A stretch of 64,000 nt of DNA from the NCBI RefSeq assembly GCF_029193595.2, contig NZ_CP135052.1, positions 3,534,001-3,598,000 on the forward strand, in the 5' to 3' direction. Made by a program: the position numbers and the translations under genes. A model generated the notes under the pieces. It saw nothing but the letters and a program-made list of their open reading frames with translations. It was not told the DNA's origin and searched no databases. This DNA comes from Providencia hangzhouensis. GTDB taxonomy: Bacteria; Pseudomonadota; Gammaproteobacteria; Enterobacterales; Enterobacteriaceae. Positions 33,298-42,025 of this stretch are shown piece by piece (position 1 is the first letter of the stretch; every line of letters starts with the position of its first letter).

Positions 33298-34137
33298 TTA
33301 ATAACCGTCTGAGTCAAGGTCAGGGCTAAATTCCCTTGTATCTAAGCGATGAACGCGGGTTGTAATATGCCTTTGCCCTTGTTCATTAATACTTAATTCT
33401 AAATATCGCCAGCCTGGCGCGACGGTATCAAGCGCAAAATTAGTACAGTGAGGCTTAAATTGCACACAGGTAGAAGGCGTTGCCAACAACCGAATACCGT
33501 GCCAGTTTTCATCCATTTCTTGGTGAATATGGCCACATAGCATCGCTTTAACATTTGAGTAGCTTTTTAAATAATCAGCTAAAATATGTGAATTTCTCAA
33601 ACTGTGCTGATCAAGCCAAGTACAACCCGAGGCTAGAGGATGGTGATGCAGCATAATCAATGTAGTACGTTCAGGTTCAGCATCTAAGCTGGCTTTCATC
33701 CACTCTAACTGTTGCTCAGAAAGCTCGCCATGAGGTACATCTTGAAGTTGGCTATCAAGCATCAAGATTTGCCACTCATCACCAATTAAAACTTGTTTAG
33801 CGCTTGAAATCCCAGCAATTCTGAGTGTTTTGACCATAGCCGGTGGATAGTCATGATTACCAGGAAGCCATACGCAAGGAGCAGGAATACGCGCAATACC
33901 ATCCGCAAAATGCTGATAAGCTTGTGGTGATTGGTCTTGAACTAAATCCCCTGTCGCCACAATTAAGTCGATTGGGAGATTTTCCTCTGAGATAGCATCA
34001 AGTACCGCCTGATAGCTACGGTAAGTATTTACCCCTAAAAGCGTATTTTCTGTATTAGCAAAAAGATGCGTATCAGTAACCTGTAAAATTCTCACAACTT
34101 TAGAGTTCTTTGCAGTCACTTCAAGCTGGCTGTCCAA
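33298..34137 (-). CDS. cpdA: 3',5'-cyclic-AMP phosphodiesterase
   Basis: Hydrolyses cAMP, lowering CRP signalling. 279 residues. Class III metallophosphoesterase motifs are TDTHLF (about 20-25), GDLVQDQS (about 65-72), PGNHDYPPA (about 95-103), MLHHHP and CGHIHQEMD. The C-terminus FSPDLDSDGY resembles that of E. coli. In E. coli a small gene, yqiB, separates nudF and cpdA; here the 143-base gap before cpdA has no such frame. Confidence 0.94.
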   Translation of the reverse strand: MDSQLEVTAKNSKVVRILQVTDTHLFANTENTLLGVNTYRSYQAVLDAISEENLPIDLIVATGDLVQDQSPQAYQHFADGIARIPAPCVWLPGNHDYPPAMVKTLRIAGISSAKQVLIGDEWQILMLDSQLQDVPHGELSEQQLEWMKASLDAEPERTTLIMLHHHPLASGCTWLDQHSLRNSHILADYLKSYSNVKAMLCGHIHQEMDENWHGIRLLATPSTCVQFKPHCTNFALDTVAPGWRYLELSINEQGQRHITTRVHRLDTREFSPDLDSDGY

Positions 34138-34280
34138 AAGTATTCCTTTTCTTAAATATTATTTAGTACCTAATCTATTCATTACAACTATATAAAAGCT
34201 CAACATACTTACAACTATCTTAAAGCTTTACTTTCTAACTTTCTGATAATCAGCACACACTTCATCAGATTAATCGTTAT

Positions 34281-34919
34281 TTAACACAGTTTCATCCACT
34301 TTTCATGAAGTTTTTGATAGTGAAGTTGTAACCATTGAATCGCTATCACTGTTGCTGCATTATCAATTGTGCCGTCTTCAACCCATTGAAAAGCTTGCTC
34401 TCGACTAACCACATGTACGCAAATATCTTCATTTTCTGACGCTAGCCCATGAACACCTTTCGCTTGGCTGCTATCAACTTCACCGATAAATACATGCATA
34501 CGTTCAGTCGTACCGCCAGGGCTAGAAAGATAACTTACCGCTTTTTCAGTGCGACCAATAATAAGCCCAGCTTCCTCAACGGCCTCACGACGAATAACCT
34601 CTTCCGGTGATTCGTTTTGCTCTATCATTCCAGCTACTGCTTCAAGTAACCAGGGTGTTTCACTAGTCTCAATCGCTGGCAACCGAATTTGTTCAATTAA
34701 AACAACACTATCTGCTTTCGGGTCATAGGGTAAAACCACGCCAGCATGGCCGCGTTCAAAAACTTCACGGCGAATTTCTTTACTCCATCCCCCCGCGAAA
34801 AGGCGATGACGAAATTGATATTCAACCATTTGAAAAAAACCGTTAAATAATTTACGCTTGGATATAATTTCAACATCATTTTTGCCGTATTTAATTGGCT
34901 GCTCTATTTGTTTTGTCAT
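34281..34919 (-). CDS. nudF: ADP-ribose pyrophosphatase NudF
   Basis: Splits ADP-ribose and some nucleotide sugars into AMP and a phosphosugar. 212 residues from ATG 34919, which has GGAG six bases upstream; the frame extends six codons further without a better site. The Nudix box is complete: Gly97, Glu103 and REAVEEAGL at 111-119. It also carries the downstream SPGGTTERMHVFIGEV segment typical of this family. It is divergent from tolC. Cytoplasmic. Confidence 0.93.
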   Translation of the reverse strand: MTKQIEQPIKYGKNDVEIISKRKLFNGFFQMVEYQFRHRLFAGGWSKEIRREVFERGHAGVVLPYDPKADSVVLIEQIRLPAIETSETPWLLEAVAGMIEQNESPEEVIRREAVEEAGLIIGRTEKAVSYLSSPGGTTERMHVFIGEVDSSQAKGVHGLASENEDICVHVVSREQAFQWVEDGTIDNAATVIAIQWLQLHYQKLHEKWMKLC

Positions 34920-35224
34920 TTCATTCTCCAAACCCAATTATTCCATCTTAAGGAAATAATTGTGGATTAAAACAGTTTTTAAGGTTTTTTAACCTTAGAT
35001 GAGGTAATGTTTAATAAATTGAGACAAAATGGCACAAAAGGCTACCGTTAATAGAAGTGATACTCTGTTACAATAAGCGCCATTATTCAAATCAAAGAGC
35101 AACGTAGTGTCTGTTTTTAATAACTGTCTCTAAAACGGATAATTTAATATCTATCGCCTAGTTAGGCATGGTACGTTTTAGGCAACAGACTCAACTTAAT
35201 TTGCTGTTTAATCAAGGAATCAAA
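34920..35224. other. Divergent promoter region nudF/tolC
   Basis: 305 bases without a gene. An inverted repeat AAGGTT-TTTT-AACCTT is at 34981-34996. Nearer to tolC are a possible marbox (35029-35047) and a -10 TACAAT (35069-35074). The long leader before tolC contains the false upstream start at 35168. Confidence 0.55.
35029..35047 (+). promoter_or_regulatory. Possible MarA/SoxS/Rob box upstream of tolC
   Basis: ATGGCACAAAAGGCTACCG fits the first 16 positions of the published consensus AYnGCACnnWnnRYYAAAY and fails in the last three. It ends 21 bases before a -10-like TACAAT (35069-35074), near the -35 position, a usual place for activation. tolC is a mar/sox/rob target in E. coli. Confidence 0.4.
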
Positions 35225-36613
35225 ATGAAGAAACTGCTTCCCCTTTTAATTTCGATGAGTTTTGTGGGTCTCAGTACCAATAGCTATGCAGAAGATTTAC
35301 TACAGGTTTACCAAAAATCCAAAGAAAGTAACCCTGAATTAAGAAAATCATTAGCTGAACGTAATCAAGCTTTTGAAAAAATTAATGAATCTCGCAGCCC
35401 ATTATTGCCACAATTAGGTTTAGGTGCAGGAGCTAGCTACGGCAGTGGTTACCGTGACGCAAGAAATACTGAAAGCACAGGTTTAAATGCTTCACTGAAA
35501 CTCACTCAAGTTGTGTTTGATATGTCGAAATGGCGTCAATTGACTATCCAAGAAAAAACCGCGGGTATTTCTGATGTCACATACCAAACAAGTCAACAGC
35601 AATTAATTTTAGATACTGCAACTGCGTATTTTAATGTGTTAAAAGCGATTGACGCGTTATCTTATATTGAAGCAAATAAAGAAGCCGTTTATCGCCAATT
35701 AGACCAAGTTACACAACGCTTTAACGTTGGCCTTGTTGCCATTACCGACGTGCAAAACGCCCGTGCAAACTATGATAGCGTTATTGCACAAGAAGTCGCT
35801 GGCCGCAATGATTTAGAAAATGCGATTGAAAAACTGCGTCAAGTCAGTGGCGTGTACTACAGCCAACTTGCTTCTTTAAATATCGACCGCTTTAAAACCA
35901 ATGAGTTGGGCGATATCAACGCTATCCTAAAAGAAGCAGAAGAGCGTAACCTCAGCCTATTAAGCGCACGTTTAGCACAAGATGTTTCTCGTGAAAATAT
36001 TCGCTTAGCAGAAACAGGCCACATGCCAACAGTTAACTTAGATGCATCAACATCAGTCACAAATAGTTACCAACACGGCAGCGGTTATAATACTCCATAT
36101 GGTGGTGGTGCGACCAACAGCTATAATGGTCAAAATAGCATTGGCTTAAATTTAAGCATTCCACTGTATACTGGTGGCGCAGTCAGTTCTCAGGTTGAAC
36201 AAGCACAATATGGTTTCCAAGGTGCTAGTGAACAACTAGAAAGCGTTTACCGCAATGTGATTCAGTTAGTTCGTTCATCATTTAATAACGTATCATCGTC
36301 AATCAGTAGCATTAATGCCTACAAACAAGTCGTTGTTTCCGCACAAAGCTCATTAGATGCGATGGAAGCCGGCTATCAAGTAGGAACTCGTACCATTGTT
36401 GACGTGTTGACAGCAACAACTGCGCTATACCAAGCGAAACAAAACCTGTCTAATGCACGTTATGACTACATGATTAACCAACTGAATATCGAATTTGCTC
36501 GTGGCACATTGAACGAAGACGATATTGCCCGCCTAAATGCGAATTTAGGTAAAGAGATTTCAACCTCTGCAAGTAGTATTATTCGTAATACCAACGCGCC
36601 AAAAATGAATTAA
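35225..36613 (+). CDS. tolC: Outer-membrane efflux channel TolC
   Basis: Outer-membrane and periplasmic exit duct shared by multidrug pumps and type I secretion systems. 462 residues from ATG 35225. Signal peptide MKKLLPLLISMSFVGLSTNS is cut after SYA near residue 22. The internal duplication typical of the family is visible, with helical coiled-coil segments (about 60-110, 140-200, 280-330, 350-410). Shorter than the E. coli protein (493), mainly at the C-terminal tail. It is transcribed away from nudF and ends at a strong terminator. Confidence 0.95.
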   Translation: MKKLLPLLISMSFVGLSTNSYAEDLLQVYQKSKESNPELRKSLAERNQAFEKINESRSPLLPQLGLGAGASYGSGYRDARNTESTGLNASLKLTQVVFDMSKWRQLTIQEKTAGISDVTYQTSQQQLILDTATAYFNVLKAIDALSYIEANKEAVYRQLDQVTQRFNVGLVAITDVQNARANYDSVIAQEVAGRNDLENAIEKLRQVSGVYYSQLASLNIDRFKTNELGDINAILKEAEERNLSLLSARLAQDVSRENIRLAETGHMPTVNLDASTSVTNSYQHGSGYNTPYGGGATNSYNGQNSIGLNLSIPLYTGGAVSSQVEQAQYGFQGASEQLESVYRNVIQLVRSSFNNVSSSISSINAYKQVVVSAQSSLDAMEAGYQVGTRTIVDVLTATTALYQAKQNLSNARYDYMINQLNIEFARGTLNEDDIARLNANLGKEISTSASSIIRNTNAPKMN

Positions 36614-37012
36614 AACTCTTAGTTTATTTGAAAATGATATAATGGCCCGCTTATATAGCGGGTTATTTTTTGAAGGAAGCCAAGTAAATCGTTTAGAATT
36701 GCTAATTTGCACTAATTGAACCGCTTACAACCCCTTTTCATTAGCCTCTGGCACAAATTCAGTTAATTCTCACTCTTATTACTGCGCGCTAGAGCAAAAA
36801 ACAACCAATAGTTAACACATTGATATAAAATAAAAATATTATTTTTCCCTTTAACTAATACCATGCTAAATAGGAAAAAATAGCAAAAAGTTATCAAAAT
36901 GATAAATTCAGCTCATTTCTCCTATATTTCTGCTTTAATTTTCAGCGTTTATCCCCTATCCTAGAGCTAACATCTAAAAACATCTTACTTAATTAAATTC
37001 AGGGTAATTACC
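36614..37012. other. Intergenic region between tolC and ygiB
   Basis: 399 bases. It contains the tolC terminator (36646-36671) and then about 340 AT-rich bases with no reading frame of note; the ygiB promoter presumably lies in the last 150. No E. coli ygiA-like frame is supported. Confidence 0.5.
36646..36671 (+). terminator. Intrinsic terminator of tolC
   Basis: Stem CCCGC (36646-36650), loop TTATATA, GCGGG (36658-36662), followed by TTATTTTTT. It lies 32 bases after the tolC stop. Confidence 0.8.
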
Positions 37013-37717
37013 ATGACCATGAAGCGTACCAAAGATATTAATCAGAGCGCCTTCCGTAAGTCTTGGCGTTCATACCGTTTAGCGCCTGTGGCTGTTGCGG
37101 TCAGTGCCGTATTTATGCTTTCCGCTTGTGAAGAAAGTGATGAAACCGTCTCATTGTACACAAACGCACAAGACTGTAGCCAAGCGAACCCATCACAAGC
37201 AGAACAGTGCACTATCGCCTACAATAATGCGCTACAAGAAGCCGCTAAAACTGCACCTAAATATGAAACTCAAGCTGACTGTATTGCTGAGTTTGGTGAA
37301 GCTATGTGTACTCAAGCTCCGGCTCAAGCAGGTATTGCAGGCACTAGCTCAACAAATGGTGAACAAACGGCTCAAGCACAAAGCAGCGGCGGTAGCATGT
37401 GGATGCCATTAATGATGGGTTATATGATGGGCCGTATGATGGGCGGTAGCGCTGCATCACAACCATTATTCAGCTCAAAAAACCCAGCTAGCCCTGCCAA
37501 TGGTAAGTTTGTTGACGCTTCAGGTAAAAGCTATGGCCCTGCTGTTGCAGGTGGCCGTTCCATGAGCGTACCAAAAACAGCCATGGCACCTAAACCACCA
37601 ACAACTTCAACAGTTACCCGTGGCGGTTTTGGTGACACCGTAAATAAACAAGCGATGGCACAGCGTTCATCTTCTTCTGCAAAATCAACCTCTTCTTCCC
37701 GTTCGATGGGTGGTTGA
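37013..37717 (+). CDS. ygiB: DUF1190 lipoprotein-like protein YgiB
   Basis: Function unknown. 234 residues. A long basic N-terminus (about 22 residues) leads into a hydrophobic core and a lipobox LSAC with Cys39, so it is probably a lipoprotein made by Lgt. Four further cysteines (in QDCSQ, EQCTI, ADCIA, AMCTQ) suggest disulfides. A Met-rich stretch [16 protein letters not shown] is at about 127-142, then a Ser/Pro-rich region ending in SRSMGG. ATG 37013 is chosen because AGGG lies 8 bases upstream; ATG 37019 is the alternative, matching the E. coli start. It is followed after 6 bases by ygiC. Confidence 0.88.
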   Translation: MTMKRTKDINQSAFRKSWRSYRLAPVAVAVSAVFMLSACEESDETVSLYTNAQDCSQANPSQAEQCTIAYNNALQEAAKTAPKYETQADCIAEFGEAMCTQAPAQAGIAGTSSTNGEQTAQAQSSGGSMWMPLMMGYMMGRMMGGSAASQPLFSSKNPASPANGKFVDASGKSYGPAVAGGRSMSVPKTAMAPKPPTTSTVTRGGFGDTVNKQAMAQRSSSSAKSTSSSRSMGG

Positions 37718-37723
37718 TAAGTA

Positions 37724-38887
37724 ATGAAACGAGTTCCTATAGTAGAGCGCCCAAACTGGCGCGAAAAAGCTTCTGAGTTTGGCTTTGAATTTCATACTAT
37801 GTATGGTGAGCCCTACTGGTCAGAAGATGCGTATTACCAATTTACTATGGCACAAATTGAAGAAATAGAAGATGCAACCGAGCAGTTGCATCAAATGTGC
37901 CTAAAAGTGGTTGAACGTGTTGTTGAAAGCGATGAGTTAATGGCACGTTTTCAGATCCCTAAGCATTGTTGGGAATTTGTTCGCAGCTCATGGAAAAGCG
38001 AACAACCTTCGTTATATTCTAGGCTTGACCTCGCTTACGATGGTATTAACCCTCCTAAGCTTTTAGAAAATAACGCGGATACTCCAACCTCATTATACGA
38101 GTCTGCATTTTTCCAATGGATCTGGTTAGAAGATCAAATTGAAGCAGGGAAATTACCTGAAAATGCCGATCAGTTTAATAGTATTCAAGAGCAATTGATC
38201 GAACGCTTTACGCAATTAAAAGATCAGTATGGTTTTCGCTTGTTGCATATGTCTTGTTGCCGTGACACTGAAGAAGATCGCGGTACCGTTCAATATCTAC
38301 AAGACTGTGCAAATGAAGCGGGTATTGCCACTGAATTCTTATATATCGATGAAATTGGCCTAGGTGAAAAAGGTGAGTTTTCGGATACCCAAGATCAGGT
38401 GATTAGCAACCTGTTCAAGTTATATCCATGGGAATTTATGCTAAGAGAAATTTTCTCGACTAAATTGCAAGACGCTGGCGTACGCTGGTTAGAACCTGCA
38501 TGGAAGAGCATCATTTCTAACAAAGCCTTATTGCCTATGTTATGGGAAATGTTCCCAGATCACCCAAATTTACTGCCTGCCTATTTTGCGGATGGCAAAA
38601 CCCAGCCAGAACTCGAAAAATACGTTATTAAGCCATTATTTTCTCGTGAAGGCGCTAATATCCGTATTATCGAAAATGGTAAGGAAATTGCAGCCGCAGA
38701 CGGCCCATACGGCGAAGAAGGTATGATTATTCAACAGTTCCATCCACTTCCACAATTTGAAGGTAACTACACCTTAGTCGGAAGCTGGTTGGTGAATGAT
38801 CAACCTGCGGGGATCTGTATTCGTGAAGATAAAGAACTGATCACTCAAGACTTATCACGCTTTTATCCACATACGATCATCGACTAA
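37724..38887 (+). CDS. ygiC: ATP-grasp ligase YgiC (glutathionylspermidine synthase-like)
   Basis: Related to the synthetase half of glutathionylspermidine synthase, an ATP-grasp enzyme that joins a carboxylate to an amine. 387 residues, without the amidase half. Motifs include RLDLAYDG and [20 protein letters not shown] (about 100-130), [11 protein letters not shown] (about 305-315) and a terminal [12 protein letters not shown]. The substrate is unknown. It lies 6 bases after ygiB and ends at a strong terminator, so the pair is a unit, as in E. coli. Cytoplasmic, no signal peptide. Confidence 0.88.
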   Translation: MKRVPIVERPNWREKASEFGFEFHTMYGEPYWSEDAYYQFTMAQIEEIEDATEQLHQMCLKVVERVVESDELMARFQIPKHCWEFVRSSWKSEQPSLYSRLDLAYDGINPPKLLENNADTPTSLYESAFFQWIWLEDQIEAGKLPENADQFNSIQEQLIERFTQLKDQYGFRLLHMSCCRDTEEDRGTVQYLQDCANEAGIATEFLYIDEIGLGEKGEFSDTQDQVISNLFKLYPWEFMLREIFSTKLQDAGVRWLEPAWKSIISNKALLPMLWEMFPDHPNLLPAYFADGKTQPELEKYVIKPLFSREGANIRIIENGKEIAAADGPYGEEGMIIQQFHPLPQFEGNYTLVGSWLVNDQPAGICIREDKELITQDLSRFYPHTIID

Positions 38888-38907
38888 TCGTATTTAACGT
38901 TAAAAGG

Positions 38908-38943
38908 AAAGCCCAAATATAGCAATATGATTTGGGCTTTTTT
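38908..38943 (+). terminator. Intrinsic terminator of ygiBC
   Basis: Perfect 11-bp stem AAAGCCCAAAT (38908-38918) with ATTTGGGCTTT (38930-38940), then more T's. It starts 20 bases after the ygiC stop and may also serve ygiD from the other strand. Confidence 0.85.
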
Positions 38944-38968
38944 GTTAGTCAATTCTATAGCAGAAAAC

Positions 38969-39772
38969 TTACCCTACCTGAATAGACAACATACTTAACG
39001 ATGCTGACACAATTCCCTCAATCGGTGTACTGATCTCTTCTTGCCCATCCCAAGTTCCTAAAATAGGTAAAATAGGCAAGTAATGTTCTGGTGATGGGTT
39101 CGATAATTTGCCATCCTCCCGTTCTAATCCTTTAGTCAGTGGGTGAGGCGTTTCATGACTTTGCAGATTGTCATATACAAATTTTTCAAAAGATATTGCC
39201 CACGGGTACGGCTCAGCATGAGAGTTCTGCCAATTCATCGCCCGTAAATTGTGGACAACATTGCCACTGCCCATAATCAGCACGCCTTTCTCCCTTAAAA
39301 CACTCAATTTTTTACCGAGTTCATAGTGCCAAGTGGCGGGCTTGCTACCATCGATACTCAGTTGGATCACGGGGATATCCGCTTCTGGATACATACGCAG
39401 CAAAATTTCCCATGTACCGTGGTCTAATCCCCACTCTTGTTCATCAAGGTAAATTGGCTCAGGGGCGAGTAATGAAACAACTTGCTGAGCTAATTCAGGA
39501 GAACCAGGAGCTGGATATTCGATTTGATACAAGGCTTCGGGGAACCCGCCAAAATCATGAATCGTTTTTGGTTTTAACATCGAAGTCACAGCAGTACCGC
39601 GCGTATACCAATGGGCTGAAATCACCAAAATTGCGCGTGGCCGAGATAAGGCTTTACCGAGATTTTCCCACGCTTGAGTGTAAGGGTTATCCTCAATCGC
39701 ATTCATAGGGCTACCATGACCAATAAAAATGGCAGGGATCTTATTTTTTACCATCGAAGTATTTACTGACAT
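38969..39772 (-). CDS. ygiD: 4,5-DOPA-extradiol dioxygenase family protein
   Basis: LigB-type non-haem enzyme; the E. coli relative opens the ring of L-DOPA with zinc or iron in the active site, but its normal substrate is unclear. 267 residues. Conserved metal-binding histidines are in GHGSPMN (about 19) and IHDFGGFP (about 72), with others in LDHGTWE, GSGNVVHN and PSPEHYLP. GGAG precedes the ATG at 39772. It converges with ygiC, as in E. coli. The zinc importer gene zupT, next in E. coli, is missing here. Confidence 0.9.
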   Translation of the reverse strand: MSVNTSMVKNKIPAIFIGHGSPMNAIEDNPYTQAWENLGKALSRPRAILVISAHWYTRGTAVTSMLKPKTIHDFGGFPEALYQIEYPAPGSPELAQQVVSLLAPEPIYLDEQEWGLDHGTWEILLRMYPEADIPVIQLSIDGSKPATWHYELGKKLSVLREKGVLIMGSGNVVHNLRAMNWQNSHAEPYPWAISFEKFVYDNLQSHETPHPLTKGLEREDGKLSNPSPEHYLPILPILGTWDGQEEISTPIEGIVSASLSMLSIQVG

Positions 39773-39873
39773 GATGATTTCAACTCCAACTCAATTAGTT
39801 TCTCCCTACAGCATACGCTTTCCAGCAAAAAACACAGTGGGCTAATTATGAGTATGATCATCAAAAAAATTGA

Positions 39874-39906
39874 AAAGGCCACGAGGTGTGCAACTCAGTG
39901 GCCTTT
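39874..39906 (-). terminator. Intrinsic terminator of ribB
   Basis: Perfect 9-bp stem AAAGGCCAC (39874-39882) with GTGGCCTTT (39898-39906). On the minus strand it is followed by TCAATTTTTTT. It lies about 90 bases after the ribB stop. Confidence 0.75.
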
Positions 39907-39997
39907 ATAACATTCTATATGCTTAACAGACTATTTATTACCTAAATAACTAAAACCATTACATTAGATAATATTCAAGATATGACGAGAAAAAAGA

Positions 39998-40651
39998 TTA
40001 GCTCGCTTTCTTTTCCTGCAACTGACGATACTGAACTAAGTCTTCAATCGTCACCACAGTCAAACCATGTTGCTGACCAAACGCAGCCACTTCTGGGGTA
40101 CGAGCCATAGAACCATCATCATTGGTTAACTCACACAGCACACCGGCTGGCTTGAAACCTGCTAATATTGCTAAATCGATAGACGCTTCAGTATGACCAC
40201 GACGCGTTAATACCCCGCCTTCACGGCCACGCAGAGGGAAAACATGTCCTGGATGATTAAGGTCTGAAGGAACGGCGTTATCTGCAATTGCGGCGCGAAT
40301 AGTAGTGATACGGTCTGCGGCAGAAACTCCTGTCGTCACACCTTGCGCGGCTTCAATGGTCACAGTAAAACCTGTTTGATTTTGGCTCGTATTGTTATCT
40401 ACCATCATAGGTAGTTCGAGTTGCTTGCGGCGCTCTTCAGTAATACAAAGGCACACGATCCCACTGCTATAACGAATGGTAAATGCCATTTGCTCGGCGG
40501 TCATAGTTTCTGCTGCAAAAACTAAATCGCCTTCGTTCTCACGATCTTCATCATCAAGAACAAGAACACCTTTACCTTGGCGTAATGCCTCGATAGCATT
40601 TTCAACACGTTCGATAGGATTGCCAAATACAGAAAGTAGCGAATGATCCAT
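39998..40651 (-). CDS. ribB: 3,4-dihydroxy-2-butanone-4-phosphate synthase
   Basis: Makes the four-carbon unit of riboflavin from ribulose 5-phosphate. 217 residues, the E. coli length, without the fused GTP cyclohydrolase domain found in RibBA. Active-site motifs are [16 protein letters not shown] (about 33-48) and [12 protein letters not shown] (about 150-161). GAGG precedes the ATG. An FMN riboswitch begins about 165 bases upstream, so expression should fall when FMN is plentiful. Confidence 0.95.
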   Translation of the reverse strand: MDHSLLSVFGNPIERVENAIEALRQGKGVLVLDDEDRENEGDLVFAAETMTAEQMAFTIRYSSGIVCLCITEERRKQLELPMMVDNNTSQNQTGFTVTIEAAQGVTTGVSAADRITTIRAAIADNAVPSDLNHPGHVFPLRGREGGVLTRRGHTEASIDLAILAGFKPAGVLCELTNDDGSMARTPEVAAFGQQHGLTVVTIEDLVQYRQLQEKKAS

Positions 40652-40815
40652 GGTAAAAAACCTCTTAAATAGTTATTAACTAGTTACCAGAATCAAGGCA
40701 GTCTTAGGAATACGAGAAATGGTGAATATATAAATAGCCAATAAAAGGCATTTACCTATTCAGGTATGCAGAACACTATTGTGCGTAATCGCACAAACAT
40801 GCAGATACTGTTAAT

Positions 40816-40958
40816 TCTCTCCCATCCGGACTATAACCGTCGGCCCCAGATTCACACTGGGTCTGCTGACCTTTACCATAAAAATGATAAAGCGCTCGCG
40901 GGCTTCATGCGTGATGCATGTTTACCGCCGGTGGGGACTTTCACCCCGCCCTGAGATA
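40816..40958 (-). promoter_or_regulatory. FMN riboswitch (RFN element) of ribB
   Basis: On the minus strand the conserved segments read GGGCGGGGTGAAAGTCCCCACC, GGCGGTAAA, AGCCCGCGAGCG, GGTCAGCAGACC, GTGTGAATCTGGGGCCGACGG and TATAGTCCGGATGGGAGAG in order, the full six-helix element. Only a short hairpin and no T-rich terminator follow, which favours translational control of ribB. The E. coli ribB leader has the same element. Confidence 0.96.
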
Positions 40959-41099
40959 TACGCAATTAATATAACGCCAATAATTCAAGTTCGCAACGAT
41001 GATAATCAAAATTGGCGAATGACTCACACTTTTAGCCAAAAAATATGAATAAAAACTTAGAGTTATCAAGGTTAATTTCACTACCGGCTCTAAACCTCT

Positions 41100-41150
41100 C
41101 TCTAAATAATTCAAGCTAGCGCAAGGCAGCAAGAGGTATTAAACTAGTCC
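41100..41150 (+). repeat. Degraded repeat copy upstream of ubiK
   Basis: TCTAAATAATTCAAGC then GCAAGGCAGCAAGAGG resembles the first half of the 16-kb repeats (CCTAAATAGTTCGTG, GCTAGGCGGCAAGAG). It lacks the palindromic core and tail. It lies 45-95 bases before the ubiK start. Confidence 0.5.
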
Positions 41151-41194
41151 CAACAATTCACAACAATATTTTGATAAACTTAAGGACCCGCGAA

Positions 41195-41461
41195 ATGCTC
41201 GATCCGAAAAAAATTGAACAAGTTGCCCGCCAAATTCAAGGCGCTTTACCACAAGGCGTACGCGATTTAGGTGAAGATTTTGATAAAAAACTGCGTTCAC
41301 TGTTACAATCACAACTCGGCAAATTAGACTTAGTCAGTCGTGAAGAATTTGATATTCAAACTCAAGTCTTATTACGCACCCGTGAAAAATTAGCGAAGAT
41401 GGAACAACGCGTTAGCGCACTCGAAGCCCATTTAAATGTAGAAGAAAAAACGGCTGAGTAA
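41195..41461 (+). CDS. ubiK: Ubiquinone biosynthesis accessory factor UbiK
   Basis: Small helical protein that helps the aerobic ubiquinone pathway, binding UbiJ and lipids. 88 residues from ATG 41195 ([15 protein letters not shown]), with AAGGA nine bases upstream; the frame is open eight codons further up without support. It has the family's amphipathic N-terminus and a C-terminal coiled coil (about 50-85, [20 protein letters not shown]). The neighbourhood (ribB on one side, hldE-glnE on the other) matches E. coli yqiC. Confidence 0.92.
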   Translation: MLDPKKIEQVARQIQGALPQGVRDLGEDFDKKLRSLLQSQLGKLDLVSREEFDIQTQVLLRTREKLAKMEQRVSALEAHLNVEEKTAE

Positions 41462-41501
41462 TTAAATTGAAAAAGTGACACCGATTAAGGCGTCACTTTT
41501 G

Positions 41502-41855
41502 TTATTTGATATTCAGTTCACGCTCAAGCAGCTGAACAATATACTGATTTTTAGAAACATTATGCTCAGTTGTTACCGCATTTAAATAAGCCTCTAAGCG
41601 GCTTGGGTAACGCAGCGTAAATGACTTTACCGTTTCTTGTTCTTTGAACGGGTTAATCCCTTCTTCTTGGCAGCCTTCGATGTATTCTGCTAAAGAAATT
41701 CGCGCTTCTTTTTTTAACCCTTCAATGCTATCAGAAACAAAATCACAGTAACCACTTACATCTAAAAACTTACCACGAAACGCTTTAATTTCAGCTTCAT
41801 AGATAACAGATGCAGGATGGCCGTCTATCGTCATCACATTACTGCTTTTAATCAT
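41502..41855 (-). CDS. Solitary HicB-family antitoxin-like regulator
   Basis: 117 residues. The N-terminal half is the HicB fold (ASVIYEAEIKAFRGKFLDVS, then DSIEGLKKEARISLAEYIEGC). The C-terminal half is a ribbon-helix-helix DNA-binding domain (SFTLRYPSRLEAYLNAVTTE, then NVSKNQYIVQLLERELNIK). No HicA toxin (about 60-80 residues) is found on either side. The start at 41855 has GGTGGAAT upstream. Palindromes with ATGACGTCAT overlap its promoter, suggesting autorepression. It lies between ubiK and hldE, a place with no such gene in E. coli. Likely an acquired or degraded toxin-antitoxin locus, or a regulator in its own right. Confidence 0.75.
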   Translation of the reverse strand: MIKSSNVMTIDGHPASVIYEAEIKAFRGKFLDVSGYCDFVSDSIEGLKKEARISLAEYIEGCQEEGINPFKEQETVKSFTLRYPSRLEAYLNAVTTEHNVSKNQYIVQLLERELNIK

Positions 41856-41878
41856 ATTCCACCCCTATCGTATTTTCC

Positions 41879-41946
41879 ATGACGTCATATTGTGATATCA
41901 AAATCTAAAGCAAAAAAAATATGACGTCAACATTTGACGCCATATT
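41879..41946 (-). promoter_or_regulatory. Promoter and palindromic operators of the HicB-like gene
   Basis: On the minus strand a -35 TTGACG (41930-41925), 17-base spacer and -10 TAGATT (41907-41902) are visible. The -35 is embedded in an inverted repeat AATATGACGTCAA/TTGACGCCATATT (41918-41946, one mismatch). A second palindrome ATGACGTCAT lies at 41879-41888, between the -10 and the start codon. The two ATGACGTCA motifs begin 42 bases apart, about four helical turns, suiting co-operative binding by a ribbon-helix-helix protein. Confidence 0.7.
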
Positions 41947-41963
41947 GATTTTAAATAAATAAA

Positions 41964-41998
41964 AACCTCACGGCGTTTTTACATACCCACGTGAGGTT
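41964..41998 (-). terminator. Terminator of hldE
   Basis: Perfect 8-bp stem AACCTCAC (41964-41971) with GTGAGGTT (41991-41998) and a 19-base loop, starting 27 bases after the hldE stop. On the minus strand it is followed by TTTATTTATTT. Confidence 0.7.
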
Positions 41999-42025
41999 AT
42001 TAACTTGCTAATTAATAATGATAAA

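Larger units (their letters stand above)
40652..41194. other. Intergenic region between ribB and ubiK
   Basis: 543 bases between divergent genes. It contains the ribB leader with the FMN riboswitch (40816-40958), a short hairpin GTGCG/CGCAC (40781-40793) after the aptamer, and a degraded repeat copy near 41100-41150. The ribB promoter should lie around 40960-41050. Confidence 0.55.

Noticed and set aside
41462..42025. A HicA toxin gene next to the HicB-like gene.
   Set aside because: No frame of 50 or more codons with HicA features on either strand in the flanking gaps.
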